This document shows positions 32,351 through 41,166 of a stretch of DNA of 64,000 bases, in pieces; within the stretch, counting starts at the first letter, position 1, and each line of letters begins with the position of its first letter. The notes beneath the pieces are model-generated. The model did no database searches. It was not told the origin of the DNA and worked only from the letters and a program-made list of their open reading frames with translations. Source of the stretch: Marinovum sp048263515 (GTDB lineage Bacteria; Pseudomonadota; Alphaproteobacteria; Rhodobacterales; Rhodobacteraceae); assembly GCF_048263515.1 (NCBI RefSeq), contig NZ_JBLXEC010000011.1, forward strand, positions 68,244-132,243, read 5' to 3'. The position numbers were made by a program, and so were the translations under genes.

Positions 32351-35155
32351 ATGAATTTCGCCAGTCGCATCACCCGCTTGCCCCATCCCTTCGAGCCCGA
32401 CCGCGGCACCGAGACCCGTGCGCTCTTCCCCGGGGTCGACCCCGGGATCCAGGATGTCATCGAAGGCGCAGGCGGCTGCAGCCCCTATCTCAAGGGGCTC
32501 TGCGAAAAGGAACAGGACTGGCTCGCCCCGGCCTTTGACGGGCCGGAAGCGGCGATCGAGGCGCTCTTCGTCGAGCTGCGGCAGGTGCCGCCGGACCAGC
32601 TTGCCTCGGCGCTCCGCCGGGGCAAGCGCAGGGTCGCGCTCCTGGCCGGTCTCGCCGATCTCGGCGGCGTCTGGTCGCTGGAAGAGGTCACCGGCACGCT
32701 GACCCGCTTTGCCGATCTCGCCACCCACCTGGCGATTCGCGCCTGCGTCGGCCACGAGCTGCGCCGCGGCAAGATCCCCGGCAAGACCGAGGCCGATGCC
32801 GAGACCGGCGCCGGCATGGTGGCGCTGGCCATGGGCAAGATGGGGGCAGGCGAGCTTAATTACTCTTCCGACATCGACCTGATCTGCCTGTTCGACGAGA
32901 GCCAGTTCGAGCGCGACGATTATCACGAGGCCCGCGCCGCGCTGATCCGCGCCACCCGCAAGATGGCGGCGATGCTCAATGACCAGACCGGCGAGGGCTA
33001 TGTCTTCCGCACCGACCTGCGGCTGCGGCCAGACCCCTCGGTGACGCCGGTCTGCATGACCATGGAGGCCGCCGAGCGCTACTACGAAAGCCTCGGCCGC
33101 ACCTGGGAACGCGCCGCCTATATCAAAGCGCGCGCCTGCGCCGGCGACATTGTTGCGGGCGAGAAGTTCCTGCAGACCCTGCGGCCCTTCGTCTGGCGCC
33201 GGCACCTCGATTTCGCCGCCATCCAGGACGCCCATGACATGCGGCTGCGCATCCGCGCCCACAAGGGGCTTGGCGGTCCGATCACCCTGCCGGGGCACAA
33301 CATGAAGCTCGGCCGCGGCGGCATCCGCGAGATCGAGTTCTTCACCCAGACCCAGCAGATCATCGCCGGCGGCCGCGACCCCGACCTGCGGGTGCGCGGC
33401 ACGGTCGGGGGGCTGGCGGTGCTGGCGCAGAAGGACTGGCTGCCAACCGAACTGGCCGAGGGGCTGACCGGGCACTATCGCTTTCACCGCGAGGTCGAGC
33501 ACCGGCTGCAGATGGTGGCCGACGCCCAGACCCAGACCCTGCCCAATTCCGACGAGGGCTTCGACCGGATCGCCGCGATGATGGGCACCGACCGCGCCGC
33601 GCTGAAGGCCGATCTGATGTCCCGGCTGACCGAGGTGCACGAGAGCACCGAGGGCTTCTTTGCCCCCGATGCCGACCCCGGCGCCGAGACCGAGACCGGC
33701 GACGATGCCGACACAGAGACAAGCTTCGACAGCGGCGTCACCAGCCGCTGGCGCAGCTACGCCGCGCTGCGCAGCCCGCGCGCGGTCGAGATCTTCAACC
33801 GCATCCGCCCCGAGATCCTGCGTCGCCTGGCCGAGACCGCGCGGCCTGACGAGGCGCTCAATGCCTTTGACGGCTTCCTCTCGGGTCTGCCCGCCGGGGT
33901 GCAGCTGTTCTCGCTCTTCGAGGCCAACCCGCAGCTCATCGACCTGCTGGTCGATATCGCCGGCACCTCGCCGGCGCTGGCGCGCTACTTGTCGCGCAAC
34001 TCGAGTGTCTTCGACGCGGTGATCGGCGGTGATTTCTTCTCGGACTGGCCGGGAGAGGCCGGTCTGACCGCCGAGTTGGCGCAGGTGCTGGCACGCGAGG
34101 GTGACTACGAACGCAAGCTCGATGCCGCCCGGCGCTGGGCCAAGGAATGGCACTTCCGCATCGGCGTGCATCACCTGCGCGGGCTGATCGACGCCGCACA
34201 GGCCGGGGCGCAATATGCCGACCTGGCCAGTGCCAATCTCGCCGCCCTCTGGCCCGAAGTGGTGGCGCATTTCGCGGGCAAGCATGGCCTGCCGCCGGGC
34301 CGCGGCGCGGTGGTGCTGGGCATGGGCAGTCTGGGCGCCGCCCGGCTGACCTCGGCCTCGGACCTCGACCTGATCGTGATCTACGACGCCCAAGGCATCG
34401 AGACCTCTGAGGGCCGCCGCCCGTTGGCCGCGCGCACCTATTATGCCCGGCTGACCCAGGCGCTGGTGACGGCGATGACCGCGCCGATGGCCGAAGGCCG
34501 GCTCTACGAGGTCGACATGCGGCTCAGGCCCTCGGGCACCCAAGGCCCGGTGGCGACCTCCTGGCAGAGCTTCGAGAGCTACCAGAAATTAGAGGCCTGG
34601 GTCTGGGAGCACCTGGCGCTGACCCGCGCCCGCGCCGTGGCCGGCGCCGAGGCGCTGGGCCAGGACGTCGAGACGCTGCGCTGCGCCTTGCTGGGCGCGC
34701 GGCCCCGCGACGAGGTGCTGCAGGAGGTGGCCAAGATGCGCGCGCGGATCGCCGCGGCGAAATCGCCCGACGGGCCGCTTGATGCCAAGATCGGTCCGGG
34801 CCGGATGCAGGATATCGAGCTGCTGGCCCAGGCCGGCGCGCTGATCGACGGTTGCGCGGCGCGCAGCACCGACGAGGGGTTGGCGGCGGCGGCGCGGGCC
34901 GGGGTGATCTCCGAGGCCGAGATGGCAGCGCTGGCCGAGGGCTATGCGCTGCAGGGCAGCCTGCAGATGGCCTCGCGGCTGCTCAGCGACCGGCCGCTCG
35001 ACCCGGAGGCGCTGTCTGGCGGTGGCGCGGGATTCGTGCTGCGCGAATGCGCGGCAGAGACACTGGACGACCTGATCGGCCGCCTGGCCGAGGTGCGCGA
35101 GCGCGCCGATGCGGCGATCACCGGCGCGCTGCCGGCTGTGGAGGAAAAGACATGA
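32351..35155 (+). CDS. glnE: Bifunctional glutamine synthetase adenylyltransferase/deadenylase
   Basis: 934 residues with the expected duplicated nucleotidyltransferase domains. The N-terminal one has GKMGAGELNYSSDIDLICLF and the C-terminal one GMGSLGAARLTSASDLDLIV, each followed by its helical domain. The N-terminal half removes and the C-terminal half adds AMP on glutamine synthetase in response to PII and glutamine. An acidic linker (DPGAETETGDDADTETSFD) separates the halves. The start MNFASRITRLP has no clear ribosome site. The stop overlaps a small downstream gene by four bases. Confidence 0.96.
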   Translation: MNFASRITRLPHPFEPDRGTETRALFPGVDPGIQDVIEGAGGCSPYLKGLCEKEQDWLAPAFDGPEAAIEALFVELRQVPPDQLASALRRGKRRVALLAGLADLGGVWSLEEVTGTLTRFADLATHLAIRACVGHELRRGKIPGKTEADAETGAGMVALAMGKMGAGELNYSSDIDLICLFDESQFERDDYHEARAALIRATRKMAAMLNDQTGEGYVFRTDLRLRPDPSVTPVCMTMEAAERYYESLGRTWERAAYIKARACAGDIVAGEKFLQTLRPFVWRRHLDFAAIQDAHDMRLRIRAHKGLGGPITLPGHNMKLGRGGIREIEFFTQTQQIIAGGRDPDLRVRGTVGGLAVLAQKDWLPTELAEGLTGHYRFHREVEHRLQMVADAQTQTLPNSDEGFDRIAAMMGTDRAALKADLMSRLTEVHESTEGFFAPDADPGAETETGDDADTETSFDSGVTSRWRSYAALRSPRAVEIFNRIRPEILRRLAETARPDEALNAFDGFLSGLPAGVQLFSLFEANPQLIDLLVDIAGTSPALARYLSRNSSVFDAVIGGDFFSDWPGEAGLTAELAQVLAREGDYERKLDAARRWAKEWHFRIGVHHLRGLIDAAQAGAQYADLASANLAALWPEVVAHFAGKHGLPPGRGAVVLGMGSLGAARLTSASDLDLIVIYDAQGIETSEGRRPLAARTYYARLTQALVTAMTAPMAEGRLYEVDMRLRPSGTQGPVATSWQSFESYQKLEAWVWEHLALTRARAVAGAEALGQDVETLRCALLGARPRDEVLQEVAKMRARIAAAKSPDGPLDAKIGPGRMQDIELLAQAGALIDGCAARSTDEGLAAAARAGVISEAEMAALAEGYALQGSLQMASRLLSDRPLDPEALSGGGAGFVLRECAAETLDDLIGRLAEVRERADAAITGALPAVEEKT

Positions 35156-35415
35156 GCAAGGGCGATGCGCTGGATCCGCGCGGGCTGATCCACGAGAGCT
35201 ACCGGATCGACGGGATCACCGAGGGCGAATGCCGGTCGATCTTTCTCGACTGGGCGCTGGCGGTCGAAGGCGATGTGACCAGCATCATCGATGCGCTGCT
35301 GGAGCGTCACGGGGGGGACCATCCGGACCATCCGATGACCGGGGTTCTGCGCGAAGGCCGCGCGCCGGCCGGCATACCACGCCGCCGGGGCGGCTGGCGC
35401 TCGCGCGACCGCTAG
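35152..35415 (+). CDS. Conserved hypothetical protein coupled to glnE, 87 residues
   Basis: ATGA overlap with glnE implies translational coupling. The core LIHESYRIDGITEGECRSIF then LDWALAV looks like a small helical protein; the tail is basic (RRRGGWRSRDR). I believe similar genes follow glnE in other Rhodobacterales but cannot name a family. A role connected to nitrogen control is an inference from position only. A terminator follows. Confidence 0.75.
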   Translation: MSKGDALDPRGLIHESYRIDGITEGECRSIFLDWALAVEGDVTSIIDALLERHGGDHPDHPMTGVLREGRAPAGIPRRRGGWRSRDR

Positions 35416-35425
35416 GACGAAACAC

Positions 35426-35451
35426 GGCGCGCCGGGGTCCCCGGGCGCGCC
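35426..35451 (+). terminator. GC-rich hairpin after glnE operon
   Basis: GGCGCGCCGGGG and CCCCGGGCGCGCC share a very tight stem, followed by GCCTTGTTT. It lies ten bases after the stop of the 87-residue gene and also at the end of convergent eda. Confidence 0.7.
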
Positions 35452-35477
35452 GCCTTGTTTCCGATCCGGTGCCTGGC

Positions 35478-36122
35478 TCAGCCGCGGGCCAGAGCCGCCG
35501 CTTCGCGGGCCAGTTCCTCGATCGCCTTCCAGTCGCCGGCCTGCACCAGGTTCTTGGGCGCGACCCAGCTGCCGCCGCAGCAGAGCACGTTCGACAGGCT
35601 CAGGTAATCCGGCGCATTCTTCAGTGAGACACCGCCGGTGGGGCAGAACTTGATCTGCGGCAGCGGGGCGCCGATCGAGCCCAGCGCCTTGGCGCCGCCA
35701 TTGGCCTCGGCCGGGAAGAACTTCTGCACGGTGTAGCCGCGTTCCAGCAGGCGCAGCGCCTCGGTGGTGGTGGCAGCGCCGGGCAGAGTGGGCAGATCGG
35801 CGGCTTCGACCGCGTCGAGCAGCCGGTCGGTGCAGCCCGGTGTCACGCCGAAACGCGCGCCGGCCGCTTTTGCGGCCTGCACGTCGGCCGGCGTCAGCAG
35901 GGTGCCGGCGCCGACAATGCCGCCTTCGACCTTGGCCATCTCGCGGATCACGTCCAGCGCCGCCGGGGTCCGCAGGGTGACCTCCAGCGCCGGCAGGCCG
36001 CCGGCAACCAGCGCCTCGGCCAGCGGCCGGGCATGCGCCACGTCCTCGACCACGAGCACCGGCACCACCGGCGCACGGCGGCAAAGGGCTTCGGTTTCCT
36101 TGGAGGCGTCTTGGGGGGTCAT
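35478..36122 (-). CDS. eda: 2-dehydro-3-deoxy-phosphogluconate aldolase
   Basis: 214 residues. EVTLRTPAALDVI, VGAGTLLTPADV, FGVTPGCTDRLLDA and the Schiff-base lysine region VQKFFPAEANGG are diagnostic. Eda splits KDPG into pyruvate and glyceraldehyde-3-phosphate. It lies downstream of edd with a 76-base gap containing a dispersed repeat, together completing the Entner-Doudoroff pathway. Confidence 0.97.
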   Translation of the reverse strand: MTPQDASKETEALCRRAPVVPVLVVEDVAHARPLAEALVAGGLPALEVTLRTPAALDVIREMAKVEGGIVGAGTLLTPADVQAAKAAGARFGVTPGCTDRLLDAVEAADLPTLPGAATTTEALRLLERGYTVQKFFPAEANGGAKALGSIGAPLPQIKFCPTGGVSLKNAPDYLSLSNVLCCGGSWVAPKNLVQAGDWKAIEELAREAAALARG

Positions 36123-36161
36123 GTCACTTGGACCTTTCTGCTTGGGGCCAGGGTCGGCGCT

Positions 36162-36184
36162 GCGTATTTTCGAAAGAGAAGAAG
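36162..36184. repeat. Half-copy of dispersed element (edd/eda)
   Basis: GCGTATTT + TCG + AAAGAGAAGAAG between edd and eda. Orientation is opposite to the genes, so it does not supply a ribosome site here. Confidence 0.75.
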
Positions 36185-36198
36185 CACGGAACCGCCGC

Positions 36199-38004
36199 CT
36201 AGACAACCACCGCCGCGCCATTCGAGGCGAGACCGACGTTGAGGCGGAAGGCCTCGAAGAGCTCGCGTCCGACGCCATGGCCGTTGCCCGAGAGATCGGC
36301 GACCACCGGCTCGCGGCTGTCGAAGTCCGGGGCGAGGGTCTCGATCCGGCCGTTGGTGGCATCGACGCGCACCACGTCGCCGTCACGCAGCTTGGCCAGC
36401 GGGCCACCGGCGGCGGCTTCGGGCGAAATGTGGATCGCCGAGGGGACCTTGCCGGAGGCACCGGACATCCGGCCATCGGTGACCAGCGCCACCTTGAGCC
36501 CGCGGTCCTGCAGCACCGCCAGCGTCGGGGTCAGACCATGCAGTTCCGGCATGCCGTTGGATTTCGGCCCCTGGAAGCGCACGACGATCACCGTGTCGGA
36601 GGTGAACTCGCCGTTCTTGAAGGCCTGCTTGACCGAATCCTGATCGTGGAACACGCGGCAGGGGGCTTCGATGATGTGACGTTCAGGCGCGACCGCCGAG
36701 ACCTTCATCATGCCATGGCCGAGGTTGCCGTACATCTGCCTGAGCCCGCCGGTCGGCTGGAAGGCCTCGCCCACCGGGCGCAGGATCTTGTCGTTCTGGG
36801 TGACCTTGGCACCGTCTTCCCAGACCAAGCTGCCGTCCTTGATCTTGGGCTCCTGGGCATAGGCCGCGAGCCCGCCACCGGCGACAGTGGTGGTATCGGG
36901 GTGCAGCAGTCCGGCATCGAGCAGTTCGCCGATCATGAAGCCCAACCCGCCTGCGGCGTGGAAGTGGTTCACGTCGGCCAGGCCGTTGGGATAGACCTTG
37001 GCCATCAGCGGCACCGCGTCGGAGATCGCGTCGAAATCCGACAGCTCCAGCTCGACACCGGCGGCACGCGCCATGGCGGGCAGGTGCAGCACCAGGTTGG
37101 TCGAACCGCCGGTGGCCATCAGCCCGACGATGCCGTTGACGAAGGCCTTCTCGTCCAGCACGTCGCAGACCGGGGTGTAGTCATTGCCAAGCGCGGTGAT
37201 CGCGAGGGCGCGCTCGGTGGCGGCCTCGGTCAGCGCCTCGCGCAGGGCGGTGCCGGGATTGACGAAGCTGGTGCCCGGCAGGTGCAGGCCCATGAACTCC
37301 ATCAGCATCTGGTTGGTATTGGCGGTGCCGTAGAAGGTGCAGGTGCCCGGACCGTGGTAGGAGGCCATCTCGGCCTTCATCAGTTCTTCGCGGCCGACCT
37401 CGCCGGTGGCGAATTTCTGACGGACCTTGGCCTTTTCGTCGTTGGGCAGGCCAGAGGTCATCGGACCGGCGGGAATGAACAGGCCGGGGATGTAGCCGAA
37501 GGTGGCGGCGGCGATGATCAGCCCCGGCACGATCTTGTCGCAGACACCGAGGTAGACGGCGGCGTCATAGGTATTGTGCGAGAGCGAAACACCGGTGGCC
37601 AGCGCGATCACGTCGCGGGAAAACAGCGACAGTTCCATGCCGACCTGGCCCTGGGTGACGCCGTCGCACATCGCCGGCACGCCGCCCGAGACCTGTGCGG
37701 TGCCGCCGGCGCGGCGGGCGGCGGCCTTGATCAGCTGGGGATAGGTCTCGAACGGCTGGTGCGCCGAGAGCATGTCGTTGTAGGCGGTGATGATCCCGAG
37801 GTTGGGCTTCTGCGAGGCGGCAAGCGTGTCCTTGTCATCCTCCATCGCGGCATAGGCATGGGCCTGGTTGCCGCAGGTCAGGTGGCCGCGGCGCGGACCT
37901 TCCTCGGCGGCGCGGCGCATCTTGTCGAGATAGGCGGCGCGGCGCGCCTCGGAGCGTTTGCGGATCTTGTCGGTAACATCGGCAATGGTGGCGTTCAGGG
38001 TCAT
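36199..38004 (-). CDS. edd: Phosphogluconate dehydratase
   Basis: 601 residues, full length for the IlvD/Edd family. GIITAYNDMLSAHQP, GGVPAMCDGVTQGQVGMELS, GPGTCTFYGTANTNQM and GRMSGASGKVPSAIHISPEA carry the Fe-S cysteines and active-site residues and point to Edd rather than IlvD. It dehydrates 6-phosphogluconate to KDPG. Its promoter region carries a LacI-type operator. Confidence 0.97.
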   Translation of the reverse strand: MTLNATIADVTDKIRKRSEARRAAYLDKMRRAAEEGPRRGHLTCGNQAHAYAAMEDDKDTLAASQKPNLGIITAYNDMLSAHQPFETYPQLIKAAARRAGGTAQVSGGVPAMCDGVTQGQVGMELSLFSRDVIALATGVSLSHNTYDAAVYLGVCDKIVPGLIIAAATFGYIPGLFIPAGPMTSGLPNDEKAKVRQKFATGEVGREELMKAEMASYHGPGTCTFYGTANTNQMLMEFMGLHLPGTSFVNPGTALREALTEAATERALAITALGNDYTPVCDVLDEKAFVNGIVGLMATGGSTNLVLHLPAMARAAGVELELSDFDAISDAVPLMAKVYPNGLADVNHFHAAGGLGFMIGELLDAGLLHPDTTTVAGGGLAAYAQEPKIKDGSLVWEDGAKVTQNDKILRPVGEAFQPTGGLRQMYGNLGHGMMKVSAVAPERHIIEAPCRVFHDQDSVKQAFKNGEFTSDTVIVVRFQGPKSNGMPELHGLTPTLAVLQDRGLKVALVTDGRMSGASGKVPSAIHISPEAAAGGPLAKLRDGDVVRVDATNGRIETLAPDFDSREPVVADLSGNGHGVGRELFEAFRLNVGLASNGAAVVV

Positions 38005-38040
38005 GCTGGCTCCTATCGCGGCGACGGCGGCGCCGGGGCT

Positions 38041-38090
38041 GTTAGCGCTAACTTCCGGTCACTTCTAGCTGTCCGGCCTGGTGAATGCAA
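38041..38090 (-). promoter_or_regulatory. edd-eda promoter with LacI-type operator
   Basis: On the minus strand TTGCAT (38090-38085), a 17-base spacer and TAGAAG (38067-38062) form a promoter. GTTAGCGCTAAC (38041-38052) is a perfect 12-base palindrome with the central CG typical of LacI/GntR-family operators, placed at about +1 to +14, where binding would repress. No LacI-family gene is in this window. Confidence 0.8.
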
Positions 38091-38175
38091 CCCTCGTCCC
38101 ATGCGGAGAATATCACACTCGACGGGAATGGCGACGGGTCTTTCCACGGCGCGGTTTTGCGCCTATCAGCGCAGT

Positions 38176-39369
38176 ATGACAGATATACCCGTGATCCGCC
38201 TGAAACCCAAAGCCAATGCCCGCGCCATCCGCCATGGCGCGCCCTGGGTCTTTGCCAACGAGGTGGTCACCGACCGCCGCACCCGTTCGATTGCGCCCGG
38301 CGCGCTGGCCGTGCTCGAGGATGCCGATCGGACGCCGCTGGCGCTGATCGCGGCCAACCCGACGTCCAAGATCATCGGCCGGGTGTTGTCGCGCGATGTG
38401 ACCGAAGCCGTCGACCAGGCCTGGTTTGCCGCCCGGCTGGGCAAGGCGCTGGCGCTGCGCGCGCGGCTTTATGACGCGCCGTTCTACCGGCTCGTGCATG
38501 CCGAGGCCGATGGTCTGCCCGGGCTGGTAATCGACCGCTTCGGCGATACGGCTGTGGTGCAGCCCAATGCCGCCTGGCTCGAGGTCCGGCTGGACGCGCT
38601 GACCGCCGCGCTGCAGGAGGTGACCGGCGTCAGCCATGTGCTGAAGAACGCCGGCGGCCGGACCCGGGCGCTCGAAGGGCTCGACGATGTCTCTGGCGTG
38701 TTGGCCGGGCAGGCGCCGGAAGCCGCGCTGCCGGTGAAGATGAACGGCGCGACCTACATGGCCGATCTGACCGGCGGCCAGAAGACCGGGCTGTTCTTCG
38801 ACCAGCGCGACAATCATGCCTTTGCCGCGCGGCTGGTGGCGCCGGGGGCCAAGGTGCTCGACGTCTTTTCGCATGTCGGCGGTTTCGGCCTCGCCATGCT
38901 GGCGGCCGGCGCCGAAAGCGCGCTCTGCGTCGACGGCTCCGCCCCGGCGCTGGCTTTGGCGGAAGAGGGCGCCCGGGCCTCGGGCCATGACGACAGGCTG
39001 GCGGTGCGGCAGGGCGATGCCTTTGACGCGCTGACCGCGCTGGCCGAAGAGGGCGCGCAGTTCGACGTGGTGATCTGCGATCCGCCGGCCTTTGCGCCGT
39101 CGAAACAGGCGCTTGAGGCCGGCCTCAGGGCCTATGAGCGCATCGCCCGGCTGGCGGCGCCGCTGGTGGCCGAGGGCGGCTACCTCGGGCTCTGTTCCTG
39201 CTCGCATGCCGCTGACCTCGGTGCCTTCCGCACCGCCTGTACCCGTGGCATCGGCCGCGCCGGGCGGCAGGCCTCGCTGATCCACACCGGCTTTGCCGGG
39301 CCTGACCACCCGCTGATGCCGCAGCTGGCGGAATCGGGCTATCTCAAGGCCCTGTTCTACCGCCTCTGA
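38176..39369 (+). CDS. Class I SAM-dependent rRNA methyltransferase (RlmI-like)
   Basis: 397 residues from MTDIPVIRLKPKANARA. The N-terminal PUA-like part (HGAPWVFANEV) and the RNase H-like middle are followed by a Rossmann methyltransferase with GQKTGLFFDQRDN, VLDVFSHVGGFGLAML and the catalytic-loop motif ICDPPAFAPSK. RlmI methylates C1962 of 23S rRNA in E. coli; the site here is inferred. A longer in-frame run upstream is antisense to edd and rejected. Confidence 0.92.
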   Translation: MTDIPVIRLKPKANARAIRHGAPWVFANEVVTDRRTRSIAPGALAVLEDADRTPLALIAANPTSKIIGRVLSRDVTEAVDQAWFAARLGKALALRARLYDAPFYRLVHAEADGLPGLVIDRFGDTAVVQPNAAWLEVRLDALTAALQEVTGVSHVLKNAGGRTRALEGLDDVSGVLAGQAPEAALPVKMNGATYMADLTGGQKTGLFFDQRDNHAFAARLVAPGAKVLDVFSHVGGFGLAMLAAGAESALCVDGSAPALALAEEGARASGHDDRLAVRQGDAFDALTALAEEGAQFDVVICDPPAFAPSKQALEAGLRAYERIARLAAPLVAEGGYLGLCSCSHAADLGAFRTACTRGIGRAGRQASLIHTGFAGPDHPLMPQLAESGYLKALFYRL

Positions 39370-39372
39370 GGG

Positions 39373-39393
39373 CTTCTTCTGTTTGAAAATACC
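39373..39393. repeat. Half-copy of dispersed element (variant)
   Basis: CTTCTTCTGTTT + GA + AAATACC, immediately after the methyltransferase stop. It shares the AAACAG variant with the copy at 49851. A GAGGGGC-AAG-GCCCCTC hairpin follows at about 39413. Confidence 0.65.
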
Positions 39394-39456
39394 TTGAGGT
39401 GAGGCCGCAGGCCGAGGGGCAAGGCCCCTCTCGCCCCCGGCCCGGGAGCGCCTGCG

Positions 39457-40002
39457 ATGAAAGTCCTGCTCGACGCCTGCGTGATCTATCCGACGGTGAT
39501 GCGCGAGATGCTGCTGGGCGTGGCCGGGCAGGGCGTCTTCACGCCGCTCTGGTCGGCGCGGATCCTCGAGGAATGGGCGCGGGCGGCGCGCAAGATCGGC
39601 CCCGGAGGCGAGGCCCAGGCGCGCGGCGAGATCGCCTTGCTGGCGGTGAACTGGCCGGCGGCCGAGGTCACCTGGCCGCCCTCGCTCGAGGCGCGGCTGT
39701 GGTTGCCCGATCCGGCGGATGTGCATGTGCTGGCGGCGGCGATTGCCGGCTCGGCGGACATGATCTGCACGTTGAATGCCAAGGATTTCCCGAGGCAGAT
39801 GCTGGCCGAGGAGGGGCTGTCGCGGCAGGACCCCGATGGCTTCCTGCACGGCATCTGGCAGGCGCAGCCGGAGCTTGTGGCACATGTGGCAGGCCAGGTG
39901 CTGGAGAAGGCGCGGAGCCTCTCGGAGCATGACTGGCAGATGCGGCCTCTGTTGAAGAAGGCGCGGCTGCCCAGATTGGCGAAGGCGCTGGCGACACCTT
40001 AG
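39457..40002 (+). CDS. PIN domain protein
   Basis: 181 residues. VLLDACVIYPTVMRE has the first PIN acid, and WLPDPADVHVLAAAIAGSAD with ICTLNAKDFP the later ones, consistent with a PIN-fold ribonuclease of the PIN_3 type. It appears solitary: no small antitoxin gene is adjacent, so a toxin-antitoxin role is not supported by context. It lies between two repeat-rich gaps. Target RNA unknown. Confidence 0.82.
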   Translation: MKVLLDACVIYPTVMREMLLGVAGQGVFTPLWSARILEEWARAARKIGPGGEAQARGEIALLAVNWPAAEVTWPPSLEARLWLPDPADVHVLAAAIAGSADMICTLNAKDFPRQMLAEEGLSRQDPDGFLHGIWQAQPELVAHVAGQVLEKARSLSEHDWQMRPLLKKARLPRLAKALATP

Positions 40003-40022
40003 GTTCACTTCCCTCGCGCGGA

Positions 40023-40200
40023 ATCAAGGCCGCAGGCCGCCGCGCGATCGTCATGCCAGAGGCATGCCTTCGGCATGACCCGCCCCCCGGGGCGGCGATT
40101 TGGCTGAGCTTGGCACGTCGATCTGATCTCTTCCGGATTTGGCGGGGATAAAGTGCTGCCGAACGACCGTTGCATCGCCACCCCACGGGTCGGCGATCAC
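40023..40200. repeat. Copy C of ~180-base intergenic repeat
   Basis: Starts AAGGCCGCAGGCCGCCGCGC, has a GTCATGCC...GGCATGAC inverted repeat, then GGCGATTTGGCTGAGCTTGG, TCTTCCGGATTTGGCGGGGA and TAAAGTGCTGCCGAAC, and ends GGGTCGGCGATCACGCG. It is similar throughout to copy D. Confidence 0.8.
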
Positions 40201-40278
40201 GCGGCTTGAGGGCTTTGGCTGGCGATGAGGTCCCGGATCAGGTCCGGGACGGCGATGGTCTTGGGTCTTGGCGCGGAA

Positions 40279-40461
40279 ACTAGGCCGCAGGTCGCCACGT
40301 GTTCGTCATGCCAGAGGTATGCATTCGGCATGACCCGCCCCTTGGGGCAGCGATTTGGCCGGGCTTGGCGCGTCGATCCGATCTCTTCCGGATTCGACCG
40401 AGATAAAGCGCAGCCGAACTCAGGTAGGACCGCCACCCCGCGGGTCGGCGATCACGCGCCT
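40279..40461. repeat. Copy D of ~180-base intergenic repeat
   Basis: Direct repeat of copy C. Between them (40225-40252) lies GGTCCCGGATCAGGTCCGGGAC, a palindrome of the same type as those at 51.4-51.7 kb, stated here in part. The end of copy D touches the stop codon of the M48 gene. No gene is supported in 40003-40459. Confidence 0.8.
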
Positions 40462-41140
40462 AGGTCCACCGTCCCTCGAGCTTCTCCAGCGCCGCCACCC
40501 GCTCTGCGGTCTTGGGATGGCTCATCAGCCAGGCCGGCGCTGCGCCGGAGCGTTGCGCGGTCAGGGCGTCGAGCTTGTGGAACAGGCTGATCTGCGGCGC
40601 CACGCCGATCCCGGCCTTGGTCAGCAGGGCCGCGGCATAGGCGTCGGCCTCGTATTCGTCCGAGCGCGACAACCGCGCCGCCAGCAGCGAGGTCAGCGCC
40701 CCGGCGATCATCACGCCGATCCCGGGCAGGAACCGGCTCAGCACCATGCCAAGCGCCGTGCGCAAAGCGTTCTGACCGGAGAAATCGATCATCCGCCGCC
40801 GCGAATGGCCCAGCGCCACATGTCCCAGTTCGTGCGCGATCACGCTGGCCAGCTCTTCGGCGGACACCTCGCCGTTGCGGTACTTGCGATAGAAGCCACG
40901 GGTGATGAAAATCCGCCCGTCCGGCGCCGCCAGGCCGTTGACCGGGTCGATCTCGTAGATATGCACCCGGATCTTCGCCAGATCGAGCGCCGCCGCCATG
41001 CGGTCGGTCAGGCGCTTCAGCGCCGGATCGGCCAGCTCGGTCGAGCGGGCGTCAAGCTCCTTGCGCGTGCGCCAGGCCGAGAAGTGATACATCGCCAGCC
41101 CGTAAAGAATGGCAAGGAGGATGGGGGTGAACTTCAGCAT
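40460..41140 (-). CDS. M48 family zinc metallopeptidase
   Basis: 226 residues. An N-terminal membrane segment (FTPILLAILYGLAMYHF) is followed by VIAHELGHVALGHSRRR (HExxH zinc motif) and the third-ligand region SDEYEADAYAA. It resembles small HtpX/Oma1-like peptidases facing membrane substrates. It is shorter than HtpX (about 290). DedA lies upstream on the same strand, 26 bases away. Confidence 0.9.
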   Translation of the reverse strand: MLKFTPILLAILYGLAMYHFSAWRTRKELDARSTELADPALKRLTDRMAAALDLAKIRVHIYEIDPVNGLAAPDGRIFITRGFYRKYRNGEVSAEELASVIAHELGHVALGHSRRRMIDFSGQNALRTALGMVLSRFLPGIGVMIAGALTSLLAARLSRSDEYEADAYAAALLTKAGIGVAPQISLFHKLDALTAQRSGAAPAWLMSHPKTAERVAALEKLEGRWT

Positions 41141-41166
41141 GGTTCAGATATGGGGGGCCGGTGCGC

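Noticed and set aside
32201..34543. Long minus-strand open frame extending ybaK to 939 residues through glnE
   Set aside because: It is antisense to glnE, Gly/Arg/His-rich with no domain; the true ybaK start at 32200 has a clear ribosome site.
39457..40002. Toxin-antitoxin module (PIN toxin)
   Set aside because: No small antitoxin gene is adjacent on either side; both flanks are repeats or an rRNA methyltransferase gene.
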